A DNA stretch of 64,000 nucleotides from Desulfomonile tiedjei DSM 6799 (GTDB lineage: Bacteria; Desulfobacterota; Desulfomonilia; Desulfomonilales; Desulfomonilaceae): the NCBI RefSeq assembly GCF_000266945.1, contig NC_018025.1, forward strand, positions 1,364,001 through 1,428,000. The letters run 5' to 3'. A program made the position numbers and the translations under genes. Of the stretch, positions 36,459 to 44,426 are shown piece by piece. Every line of letters begins with the position of its first letter. Position 1 is the first letter of the stretch. The notes beneath the pieces are model-generated. The model worked only from the letters and a program-made list of their open reading frames with translations. It made no database searches and was not told the origin of the DNA.

Positions 36459-37448
36459 CTAGAGACTGCTGTTCAACGGCAATATTTCGTACCCGGTTCT
36501 GATTTCCTGTCTTCCTGCGAGTTCATACTTCTGCAATCTCTGTTGCATATCCTTCACACATGAGCCGTCAGGACAATTCTGCGATCCAAGCTCTATAGCT
36601 TTTTTCTGGTGCTCGACTGCTTTCAAAGCATCGCCTTGACGGAAATACGCCTCGGCCAATGTCTCCTGGGCGGCGCTGTTCATCCCGCCGCTCATGTCAA
36701 CGGCTTTCTTTGCAAGTTCCATTGCTTTGGCGGAGTCCTGGAGTTTCTCGTCGGGACAGGTGAGCAGGAACCAAGCGGTATCCTGAATAGCTGCAGGATC
36801 ATCCGGTTTCATCTTCTGAACGGCGATAAAATCAGCAGAAGCTTCCTTGCACTTACCCATACGGGTCAGAATCGATCCTCTCAGTCTATATGCTTCTACG
36901 AAGTCCTTTTTGGCCGACACGGCTCTATTCGCATCATCGAGAGCTTTTTCATAATTCTTCTGCTTATTGAAGAGGTCTGCTCTCTGCGCCAAGGCCCAAG
37001 CGTATCTACTGTCTTTTTTGATGGCTTCGTTGAAATCCTTGAGAGCTTGATCCGTCTTATCCTGGATCTTGTAAATGACACCCCGCTGCCCGTACGCCTC
37101 GGCGCCGGCATTCTTCTCTATGGCGGCAGTTGCGTCCTGAAGTGCTTTATCGATATTGCCGAGTGCCATGTCTGCCTTTGCCTTACCCAGGAAAGCCGCT
37201 CCGTTGGGATTCGCCTGGATTGATTTATCAAAGTAAGCGATTGCTTCATTGTACTGCTTTTGCTTCAGGGCATCCATTCCGGAAAGATAGTTTGCATCTT
37301 TAGGGCTTTCACCACCTATCTGGTTCCAGGGGAAGACAAAGATTACTGCAATAATGCAGACAGCGACAATCGCAAATCCGAGAAAGGAGTACGCTGCGGA
37401 ACCTCTCTCGTTTCTGAGGCCATGCAAAACAGAATTGTCCGACTTCAT
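36459..37448 (-). CDS. Membrane-anchored tetratricopeptide repeat protein
   Basis: 329 aa. One N-terminal helix (YSFLGFAIVAVCIIAVIFVFPW) anchors about six TPR units from residue 60 to 310 (QYNEAIAYFDKSIQANPNGA, IDKALQDATAAIEKNAGAEA, TDQALKDFNEAIKKDSRYAW, YEKALDDANRAVSAKKDFVE, ALKAVEHQKKAIELGSQNC). TPRs mediate protein-protein contacts; the partner is unknown. It probably faces the periplasm. Confidence 0.85.
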   Translation of the reverse strand: MKSDNSVLHGLRNERGSAAYSFLGFAIVAVCIIAVIFVFPWNQIGGESPKDANYLSGMDALKQKQYNEAIAYFDKSIQANPNGAAFLGKAKADMALGNIDKALQDATAAIEKNAGAEAYGQRGVIYKIQDKTDQALKDFNEAIKKDSRYAWALAQRADLFNKQKNYEKALDDANRAVSAKKDFVEAYRLRGSILTRMGKCKEASADFIAVQKMKPDDPAAIQDTAWFLLTCPDEKLQDSAKAMELAKKAVDMSGGMNSAAQETLAEAYFRQGDALKAVEHQKKAIELGSQNCPDGSCVKDMQQRLQKYELAGRQEIRTGYEILPLNSSL

Positions 37449-37845
37449 TGATTCACCCCTTCAATGTCCTTCAAAATAGTTACAATTCCGGGAATGTCTC
37501 TCAGGACTTCCCTTTCGAAATTGAGACGCTCCCTCGGGGGGCCGACAATCGGCGATCGGGGAAGCGTTATTTTTCCATCCTCCTGTTATGCCACATGAAA
37601 AAATCCAGTTTGAAAACCCTCTCACCCCCGTCATATCGACAGGTAGGCATTCGCGCGTAGAACTTCTAATTTTACCTTTTCTTCTGTAGAAATCAACGAA
37701 TATTCTCAAATGCATCGTTTCAGCTTTGGGACGACCTCATGAAACAATCTGCAAAGAATGATATAAGGCATGTCCATTGTTGGTTGACTGCTGTTCCGCG
37801 GTCCTTGGATGACGCGCAATACCGATTTGAGATGAGGAAAGATTC
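37449..37845. other. Gene-free stretch between divergent genes
   Basis: Contains leader DNA for the TPR gene (-) and the HAD gene (+). Apart from a small GCCGAC-type palindrome near 37540 I see no element or RNA gene. Confidence 0.45.
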
Positions 37846-38472
37846 ATGAAGAAACAGAATTTATATGAGATAGCATATGTTGTGTTGGATTTCGGAGGAG
37901 TTATCGCCGAAGAAGGCTTCAAAGATGGATTGTATGCAATTGCGAAACAGGCCGGGCTTCCGCCCGAAGACTTTTTCGGGCTGGCTGCCCGCCTCATCTA
38001 TGATTGCGGTTACGTGAAAGGAAAATTCGCCGAGCACGACTACTGGGCGTTGCTCCGAGAGAAAACAGGTATACAGGGAACAGACGAAGCGCTGCGTCGT
38101 GAAATACTCGAGAGGTTCATCTTGAGGTCCTGGGTGTTGGACGCAGTCAGGAAATTAAGGAAATCGGGATTGACAGTTGCCGTGCTAAGCGATCAAACAC
38201 AATGGCTGGACGAATTGGATGCGCAGCATCGTTTTTTCCGGGAATTCGACGTAGTCTTCAACTCTTACCATCTGGGCATGACGAAAAAAGATCCTGCGAT
38301 TTTCGACTTTGTCGCGTCACATTTCTCGGCAGAGCCTTCCAAGTTTCTGTTTGTGGACGACAACCCGGGTAACGTGCAGATGGCTATTTCCCGAGGATTC
38401 AACGCATTCGTTTTCACGGATAAGAAAGGGTTCATCAATAGTCTCGGCGAGTTCGGTTTGACGCTGGATTGA
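37846..38472 (+). CDS. HAD superfamily hydrolase (IA type)
   Basis: 208 aa. Motif I LDFGGVIAE, a helical cap (about 20-95), motif II VAVLSDQTQW, the Lys of motif III in GMTKKDPAIFDFV and motif IV FLFVDDNPGNV. It resembles the YihX/epoxide-hydrolase N-terminal type of HAD phosphatase that acts on small sugar or organic phosphates. The substrate cannot be told. It is followed by an insertion sequence. Confidence 0.86.
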   Translation: MKKQNLYEIAYVVLDFGGVIAEEGFKDGLYAIAKQAGLPPEDFFGLAARLIYDCGYVKGKFAEHDYWALLREKTGIQGTDEALRREILERFILRSWVLDAVRKLRKSGLTVAVLSDQTQWLDELDAQHRFFREFDVVFNSYHLGMTKKDPAIFDFVASHFSAEPSKFLFVDDNPGNVQMAISRGFNAFVFTDKKGFINSLGEFGLTLD

Positions 38473-38555
38473 TCGGTCTCAGTGCTTCAAAGTGATTTTT
38501 CGGATTCAGCTACGCATGGGGGAGGTTTCTTCAGCCCCGAAGGGGCTACCCAACA

Positions 38556-40268
38556 GTAACCGTGGGTGCAAGAAACTGTCTCAAAACTCCATTTTGGGCT
38601 CGCGATTTGCCAAGAGATGTACTAGAAAGGAGAGGAATTCAACAACCACGAGGCTGTCATGGGCAAACAGATCCGGGCCGATTACGAACAGATCTTGATG
38701 TTTCCGCCGTCAGTGGAAGACTGGGTGGCTAAGGATCACCCGGCGCGCTTTATCCGAGATTTCGTGGATTCCTTGGATCTGTCCGAGTTGGGAATCGAGG
38801 TTCCCGACAGCGATACAGGACGTCCTCCGTATGCGCCAGATCTTCTGTTGAAGGTGTGGCTTTTCGGATACTTCAATCGGATCAGGAGTACCCGTAAGCT
38901 TGAGAAGGGTTGCCTTGAGAATATGGGGCTGATTTGGCTGACGGGGATGAATGCTCCGGATCATAATTCCTTATGGCGATTCTTCAAGGCGAACAAGAAA
39001 TCATTGAGGCATCTGTTCAGACAGTCGATTCGTGTTGCTCTGAAGGCCGATCTGATCGGTCTAGCTCTTCATGCCGTGGACGGGACCAAGATCCAAGCCG
39101 TCTCATCCAACGACAAGGCTCGGGGTCGTGAGCACCTGGAGAGGTTTCTGGAAAGTGTTTCGGAGAGATTGGACCGCACGATTGCCGATGCGATGACTGA
39201 GATAGAGAGAGCCGAGCGGGAAGAGACCGGTGAGTATCGCCTTCCGCAGTCCATGCAAGACGGATTGAAACGGAAACAGCGGATACAAGAGGCTCTGAAG
39301 GAGTTGGATGAATCGGACAAGAAGTCAGTTCACCCTTCGGAACCGGAAGCTCGCTTTATGAAGAATCGCCGGACCAAAGACTTGTCGTACAACGCTCAGG
39401 CGGTTGCCGACCAAAAGAGCGGCCTTATCGTGGCCGCAGATGTGGTCACGGATGGGGCCGACAACGGGCAATTGGTCCCCATGCTCGACAAGGTGAAAGA
39501 GAATCTGGGCGCTGTGGCAGAGGAAAATGTGGCGGACGGGGGATATTTTTCCTCAGGGCAGATAGGTCTGGCCCATGAGCGAGAATACGGCATTCTTATC
39601 GGGAAATCGTCAGGGGAAATTGTTTCCGAGAGAGGTGCGGATGAGGATCTCTATCACCGATCCCGGTTCGTCTTTGATCAGGAGCGTGATTGCTTCATAT
39701 GCCCTGAAGGGCGCTTGTTGCCTTTTCATCAGCGGAAAATTAACGGCAAGAACCACAATGAGGTTCGCAGGTATCACTGCAAGGATTTTCTAACGTGTCC
39801 CAATCGCTGGAAATGCTCCAAGAGCAAGAACGGACGCCTCATAGACCTCAGCGTTTACGAGGCGGCCCTAGAACGACACCGCAGCAAGAGGGAAAAACCA
39901 GAGAACAAAGAGCGCCTGAAGACTCGAAAGAAGATTATCGAGCCACCGTTTGCCTGGATCAAGAGCGCATTAAGCTTTCGGCGATGGACCGTGGCCGGAA
40001 TCGACAACGTAAAGGCCCAGTGGGACCTTATTTGCACGACCATAAATCTCAGGAAGCTCTACCACCATTGGGTATCCGGCGAGGTGGCATTCACGTAAGC
40101 AGCCGGAGGGAGACCATGACCTTATAACGGACAGTACACTCGGATCGAACCTCGCCTGATCTTCACTTGACGGGACTGCTTTTTTCCCAGAAGCAGGTCC
40201 TCCCGTCCGGCTTGCGTGATTCGCCGCAGTGCGCAGGTTTTGAGACGCTTTCGCAAACCCACGGTTAC
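38556..40268 (+). mobile_element. IS1182-type insertion sequence
   Basis: About 1.71 kb. Imperfect 32-bp terminal inverted repeats: 38556-38587 (GTAACCGTGGGTGCAAG...TCTCAAAAC) against the complement of 40237-40268 (GTAACCGTGGGTTTGCG...TCTCAAAAC). No target duplication is obvious. The flanks are family F palindromes (AGCCCCGAAGGGGCT on the left, GGACCCTGAAAGGGTCC on the right). Confidence 0.8.
38659..40098 (+). CDS. IS1182 family transposase
   Basis: 479 aa, intact. N-terminal DUF772-type domain (QILMFPPSVEDWVAKDHPAR, RPPYAPDLLLKVWLFGYFN, RSTRKLEKGCLENMGLIWL) and a DDE core with LHAVDGTKIQAVSS, ENVADGGYFSSGQIG and the late Glu in KKIIEPPFAWIKSALSFRRW. A Cys-rich insertion CPEGRLLPF...CPNRWKC lies between the last two, as in IS1182 members. 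No frameshift or stop, so the element may be active. Confidence 0.93.
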   Translation: MGKQIRADYEQILMFPPSVEDWVAKDHPARFIRDFVDSLDLSELGIEVPDSDTGRPPYAPDLLLKVWLFGYFNRIRSTRKLEKGCLENMGLIWLTGMNAPDHNSLWRFFKANKKSLRHLFRQSIRVALKADLIGLALHAVDGTKIQAVSSNDKARGREHLERFLESVSERLDRTIADAMTEIERAEREETGEYRLPQSMQDGLKRKQRIQEALKELDESDKKSVHPSEPEARFMKNRRTKDLSYNAQAVADQKSGLIVAADVVTDGADNGQLVPMLDKVKENLGAVAEENVADGGYFSSGQIGLAHEREYGILIGKSSGEIVSERGADEDLYHRSRFVFDQERDCFICPEGRLLPFHQRKINGKNHNEVRRYHCKDFLTCPNRWKCSKSKNGRLIDLSVYEAALERHRSKREKPENKERLKTRKKIIEPPFAWIKSALSFRRWTVAGIDNVKAQWDLICTTINLRKLYHHWVSGEVAFT

Positions 40269-40274
40269 GATACG

Positions 40275-40450
40275 GCAAATCCTTTGTCTTCAGGACCCTG
40301 AAAGGGTCCACCAATGACATTCGGGAATCATTGCCTGTTGGTCGACCCTTTCAGGGTCGTTGAACCATGTTTATGGACATGGCGCTGTCCACGGGTTACA
40401 CCCGTGGCTAGTATTGGGCCGCCCTTCCAGGGCGCAGAATCCCTAGTGCC
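40275..40450. repeat. Family F cluster of short palindromes
   Basis: Contains GACCCTGAAAGGGTC, ACCCTTTCAGGGT, CCACGGGTTACACCCGTGG and CGCCCTTCCAGGGCG in succession. Same style as 14735-14905. Confidence 0.6.
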
Positions 40451-40489
40451 CGCTCGTAACTGAACGGTTACTTTATAAATCTACAGCAA

Positions 40490-40645
40490 ATCGTGCCACG
40501 AATCGACATCTTTGTAGGGGCAGACCTATGTGTCTGCCCTTGTTTTGGGCGGACGCTCTGGTCCGCCCCTACAATCAGGTTAGGCGGATGATGAGATATT
40601 CGTGCCACGATCTGGGATAAATTTCGATTTTTGAGACGGTTCTTC
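40490..40645. repeat. Family G mosaic repeat, copy 2 (inverted)
   Basis: TCGTGCCACGA at 40491-40501 and again near 40608, ending in TTTCGATTTTTGAGACGG, is the complement of the frame at 4619-4830. The inner palindrome here is different: GTAGGGGCAGACC...GGTCCGCCCCTAC. Confidence 0.6.
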
Positions 40646-40720
40646 GTGCCGGCACATCTTCCGTATGATCGACAATATCCATAGAATGGACCGACAGGGA
40701 CGTCAGTCATTACCGGGTAC
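40646..40720. repeat. Family A repeat, partial copy
   Basis: CGTGCCGGCACATCTTCCG, GATCGACAATATCCATAGAA and GGACCGACAGGGACGTC. The IS110 target carries one mismatch here. It abuts the bioB 3' end. Confidence 0.65.
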
Positions 40721-40738
40721 CGTAAGGATGCCGGATTC

Positions 40739-41734
40739 TCAATCCATGGTATAGCCCGCTTTGCGGATCATAGCGACATCGTCCTCCAGACTTCTGCCTC
40801 CGGTGGTCAAATACCCCCCGACGATCATCCCGTTTGCCCCGGACCTGAGCGCCATTGCCTGAAAATCGGTCAAGTTGCGCTCTCTGCCACCGGCCACTTT
40901 TATGGTGGCTTTGGGGAGAATCAGCCGGAAAATGGCGATGGTCTTCAGGATCTCCAGCGGTTCGGGCTGTGCCACCTCGTACAGAGGAGTACCTTTTCTG
41001 GGATTGAGTATATTGATAGGCACACAGTCGACTCCGAGATCTGCGAGCGTAAAAGCAAGATCCAGTCTTTGGTCGGGAGTTTCCCCCATACCAATGATTC
41101 CTCCACTGCACGCAGAAAAACCATGGTGCATCACGGTACGAACCGTGTCCACCCGCTGGTCGAAATGGTGGGTTGTAACGATTTGCCCATAATAATCGCG
41201 GGAGGTCTCCAGATTATGGTTGTACCGTGTCACTCCTGCTGCTGCCAATCTTTCCGCTCTGACATTATCCAGGAAGCCCAATGATGCGTCCAAATGGATG
41301 TCGACTTCTGCGCGTACGCGTTCCAAGGATTGGATAAGAGTATCGAATTCCTTAGCTGACAAAGCCCCGCCGCTGGTAACCGTGCAGAAACGAGATGCAC
41401 CGGCTTCTCGAGCTTTTTGTGCGGCCAGGAGAATTTCCTCTCCGCTCTTGAGACCGTATACATCGCATTCACCATGATGATGCCCGGATTGTGCGCAGAA
41501 TGCGCAGTCTTCGCTACATCGACCCGATTTCGCATTGATAAGCGAACAGGAATCGAACTTGGAGCCTTTGAACGCGATCCTGATGCGATCCGCGGCTGCC
41601 AAGAGATGCATGAGAAACTCGTCGGGAATCTGAAGGAGCTTTCGTGCTTCCGTCTGCTCTATGCTTTTTGCGTCAAGGATCTTCTCTTCAATGGAATTTA
41701 TAAGCCTATAAAAAGATATCTCTTGAGTAATCAT
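40739..41734 (-). CDS. bioB: Biotin synthase
   Basis: Radical SAM enzyme that inserts sulfur into dethiobiotin. 331 aa from ATG 41734, which has GGAGG upstream (frame open to 41749). The SAM cluster is GRCSEDCAFCAQSGHH. ASLGFLDNVRAERLAAAGVTRYNHNLET, CSGGIIGMGE, PINILNPRKGTPL, the Arg in KVAGGRERNL and the end GGYLTTGGRSLEDDVAMI fit BioB. Other bio genes are not adjacent and no clear BirA operator is visible; the leader is next to a family A repeat. Confidence 0.95.
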   Translation of the reverse strand: MITQEISFYRLINSIEEKILDAKSIEQTEARKLLQIPDEFLMHLLAAADRIRIAFKGSKFDSCSLINAKSGRCSEDCAFCAQSGHHHGECDVYGLKSGEEILLAAQKAREAGASRFCTVTSGGALSAKEFDTLIQSLERVRAEVDIHLDASLGFLDNVRAERLAAAGVTRYNHNLETSRDYYGQIVTTHHFDQRVDTVRTVMHHGFSACSGGIIGMGETPDQRLDLAFTLADLGVDCVPINILNPRKGTPLYEVAQPEPLEILKTIAIFRLILPKATIKVAGGRERNLTDFQAMALRSGANGMIVGGYLTTGGRSLEDDVAMIRKAGYTMD

Positions 41735-41907
41735 GTAAAGAACCTCCACAATAAATTCTATATACTCCCATCACATCCAGAAATCCAGACTGGCAACCAA
41801 ATCGAACCATCTGCATCTAAATTGACGGAACCTGAAACTCGGCCACTTAAGCGCACATGCTTGTGTCGGCCATATCAGAGGTGAAGATCTTTTCACAGGA
41901 ATTGCCA

Positions 41908-42062
41908 AAATTAACGTGCGATTGAGGATAGAAGTATTGGTGGGTGCCGGCCTCCGTGCCGGCGCATCTCCAACACGATCAATGATATCGATAGAATGGA
42001 CAGGAAGAGACGCCGGTCCCCACTAATATCATGTATTCGAGCGCATGATAAACGTCAGTATT
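41908..42062. repeat. Family A repeat, complete copy
   Basis: Runs CAAAATTAACGTGCGATTGA, GGTGGGTGCCGGCCTCCGTG, GATCAATGATATCGATAGAA, GACGCCGGTCCCCACTAATA and GATAAACGTCAG. It separates bioB from hsp20. The IS110 target is altered here (GGACAGGAAGAGACG). Confidence 0.75.
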
Positions 42063-42085
42063 TCTGCAATCGCTCTAAAACGTAC

Positions 42086-42109
42086 GGTCCTCCGTACCGT
42101 GAGGGGACT
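42086..42109 (+). promoter_or_regulatory. Possible RNA thermometer hiding the hsp20 ribosome site
   Basis: GTCCTC (42087-42092) can pair with GGGGAC (42103-42108), covering the Shine-Dalgarno GAGGGG (42101-42106) five bases before the ATG region. A competing hairpin GTACGG-TCCT-CCGTAC would leave it free. This alternation is typical of heat-released leaders of small heat shock genes. Confidence 0.5.
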
Positions 42110-42112
42110 ATC

Positions 42113-42505
42113 ATGGTAGGAATACAGAAAAGAGCGGCGCGGGAACCCGCAACTCACTTCGGATTCTTTGCGGATGCGGCGTTCGCGACTCCAGCCGCGG
42201 ATATATTCGAGACAGCGGATCATCTGACGATCTTCATCGATATTCCCGGGGTGAGTCCTGAAAATGTCGATTTGGATTTCCAGGATGACATTCTCTCCAT
42301 TTGGGCACGCAAAGACAAAATTGAGGATTCCGGGGAATTCTTGCTGCACGAGTATGATTCGGGCGACTACTTCAGGAATTTCTGCATTGGCTTTGAAATC
42401 GATACCGAGAGGGCCAGGGCATCGTTAGGTGACGGAGTGCTCATGATCGTGCTGCCGAAATTTACGGAAGGTTCGAGAAAAGTCATACCTGTGGGAGACG
42501 AATAA
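42113..42505 (+). CDS. Hsp20/alpha-crystallin small heat shock protein
   Basis: 130 aa from ATG 42113 with GAGGGG upstream; the in-frame codons back to 41996 lie in repeat DNA. ATP-independent chaperone that holds unfolding proteins. The alpha-crystallin domain (about 28-120) reads PAADIFETADHLTIFIDIPG, VDLDFQDDILSIWARK, FRNFCIGFEIDTERARASLG and DGVLMIVLPK. The C-terminal motif is short and the usual IxI is replaced by KVIPVGDE. Confidence 0.92.
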   Translation: MVGIQKRAAREPATHFGFFADAAFATPAADIFETADHLTIFIDIPGVSPENVDLDFQDDILSIWARKDKIEDSGEFLLHEYDSGDYFRNFCIGFEIDTERARASLGDGVLMIVLPKFTEGSRKVIPVGDE

Positions 42506-42522
42506 TCGGCCCGACGACTCCG

Positions 42523-42882
42523 CTAAATGTCCAGATGAGGGAGGAGGAAGAAAGATCCGAAAAATCCCAGACCGAAACAAAAGAGTGACACCAGAAGGGC
42601 GAGAATCAAGAAAGAACTCTTCTGAAGGAACGCGTCCAGCGCAGAAAAGACCCACACTCCGACGGCTATGAGCAAGGCAGGTGTTTTAACGTCATATTCC
42701 ATAGTCTGAGGCATGAAGAGCGGTACTACATACAGAATCACGTTCAGCAGAAACATGAGACCGGCAAAAATCCTGCCGCGCACCACCTGACCGAGTCCCG
42801 GAACGACCAGAGACAGCACTGCCGAGAAGATTCTTGATTTGCTTTTGCTTTGAGTAGAATCTCGCTCTTTTCCGCCGTCCAT
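42523..42882 (-). CDS. Small polytopic membrane protein
   Basis: 119 aa. A polar N-terminus, then AVLSLVVPGLGQVVRGRIFA, a motif shared by TM2/DUF5683-like proteins, then three to four helices (GLMFLLNVILYVVPLFM, PALLIAVGVWVFSALDAFL, LILALLVSLFCFGLGFFG). ATG preceded by AGGAGG. Function unknown; convergent with hsp20. Confidence 0.7.
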   Translation of the reverse strand: MDGGKERDSTQSKSKSRIFSAVLSLVVPGLGQVVRGRIFAGLMFLLNVILYVVPLFMPQTMEYDVKTPALLIAVGVWVFSALDAFLQKSSFLILALLVSLFCFGLGFFGSFFLLPHLDI

Positions 42883-43090
42883 ACGTCCTCCTTCAGAGTA
42901 GGATAAGCCTATAAATCAATGAGCCTGGTAAGTCAACGTAAAGGATGTACACGAGTGCACATTCTGTAGCAAGGAGCAAAGTGAGAGGAGGACGAGGTGT
43001 CCACGGGTAACCATCTTTTTCGGCTTTTCACGAGTAATCTTTCTCACCACATCCTCTGCTGCTTCGCTCCTCACTTCTTCCAGCTGATAA

Positions 43091-43882
43091 CTACTGGGCT
43101 TCTCGATTGAACATCGGTTTTCTCTTCTCGATGAATGCAGATATCCCTTCTTTGCCGTCGGGATGAGCTGCGCAGGATCGAAGTCCGGTTCGCTCCTGTT
43201 CAAGGTGCTCCTCAAGAGAGTTACGGAATGAATCCGTCAGCAGCTTTTTTGACCATGCAAATGAGTGCAATGGTTTTCGGCTGAGCTCTTCTGCAAACGT
43301 GATTGCTTCTTCCAGTGCTTTACCGTCGTCAACCACGCGGGTGACAAGGCCCCAGTTCAGTGCCTGTTCCGCAGAAATAGGTTCATCCATCGCTGCAATT
43401 TCGAGAGCCCTGGCCAAACCGACGAGTCTGGGCAACACAAATGTCCCTCCACCGTCTATGGAGAGACCGTTACTCGTATATGACTGTTTCAGTACGGCCG
43501 ATCTGGCCATGATTCTGAAATCGCACGCTAATGCTAATGAAAAACCGCCGCCTGCCGCTATCCCGTTAATTGCGGCGATTACCGGTTTTGACATGCGCCG
43601 AATCTCGAGTATGCACTGGTGGTACCTGGCTGCAAGATTATGAAAAGCTGAGGCATAATCCTGAGGCCAACTTGCCACCCATTTGAGATCGCCGCCGCAA
43701 CTGAAAGAGTTTCCTTCTCCGGATATAACGATTCCGCGGACTGTATCGTCCGCAGCGAGATTGATAAGGTGATCCATCATAATTGTTATGGTGTCCAGAT
43801 CGAACGCGTTGAACGCCTTGGGTCTGTTGAACACCACGGTGGCTATATCGCCGCAAATTGTTGCTCTGACAGTATCGAACAT
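43091..43882 (-). CDS. Enoyl-CoA hydratase/isomerase family protein
   Basis: 263 aa crotonase-fold protein with AGGT upstream of the ATG. CoA- and oxyanion-hole segments ISGEGNSFSCGGDLKWVA and INGIAAGGGFSLALACDFRI are present, as is VLPRLVGLARALEIAAMDEP. The second catalytic Glu of typical hydratases is replaced near DGGGTFVLPRLVG, so isomerase or other crotonase chemistry is possible. It acts on acyl-CoA in fatty or aromatic acid breakdown. No other beta-oxidation gene is adjacent. Confidence 0.9.
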   Translation of the reverse strand: MFDTVRATICGDIATVVFNRPKAFNAFDLDTITIMMDHLINLAADDTVRGIVISGEGNSFSCGGDLKWVASWPQDYASAFHNLAARYHQCILEIRRMSKPVIAAINGIAAGGGFSLALACDFRIMARSAVLKQSYTSNGLSIDGGGTFVLPRLVGLARALEIAAMDEPISAEQALNWGLVTRVVDDGKALEEAITFAEELSRKPLHSFAWSKKLLTDSFRNSLEEHLEQERTGLRSCAAHPDGKEGISAFIEKRKPMFNREAQ

Positions 43883-43974
43883 GATACCTCCGTATCAATG
43901 AACCGATTTGGCACATTCTACAACAAATCCTGACAGATTCCGATTCGTGAATAGGCTGGAACGAAAAATTCTCC

Positions 43975-44279
43975 TGATACCATTTCGCAGTATGCACATA
44001 AGATAGCGAAGGCTGGAGTGTCCTGAGCGGAGTGATTATACGAATGTGCGTTCAAAGAAGTAAACATCTGACAATCCGGTCCCGGCATGTCTCCGAAGCG
44101 AAGTCAGCCACGCCAAGACGTGGCGTTCGTAGCGAAGGAGATTTGCCGGGACCGGCAAATAACAGGTTTCTCAATATTCCCTTTGTGAAAGCACATTGGT
44201 AATAGACGGCTTTGCGTCGTCCGGAGCGAAAGATAGCTCCAGCCACCCAGATTACGAAAAGAAAAGCGAATTAGTGTGA
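43975..44279. repeat. Family D element split by a family E element
   Basis: Left part TGATACCATTTCGCAG to GAGCGGAGTGATTA, right part TAGACGGCTTTGCGTCGTCC to GAAAAGAAAAGCGAATTAG. Joined at a TA they match the intact D at 51012-51150. The E insertion occupies 44039-44202. Confidence 0.75.
44039..44202. repeat. Family E element, copy 2
   Basis: About 164 bp. The left end TACGAATGTGCGTTCA and the complement of the right end (TACCAATGTGCTTTCA) are inverted repeats. It lies between two TA dinucleotides inside a D element. Confidence 0.75.
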
Positions 44280-44426
44280 GTTCCCACGAAGAAACCATAG
44301 GAAAATTTCCTTGCACCGGGTGTAGATCCCGAATCCACATGCCATCTCTTGCGCCTCATGTTTAACAATGATATGTTTGAGAACCTAAAGAAAAAGATAA
44401 ATAATAACAATAATTAAGGAGTTCTG

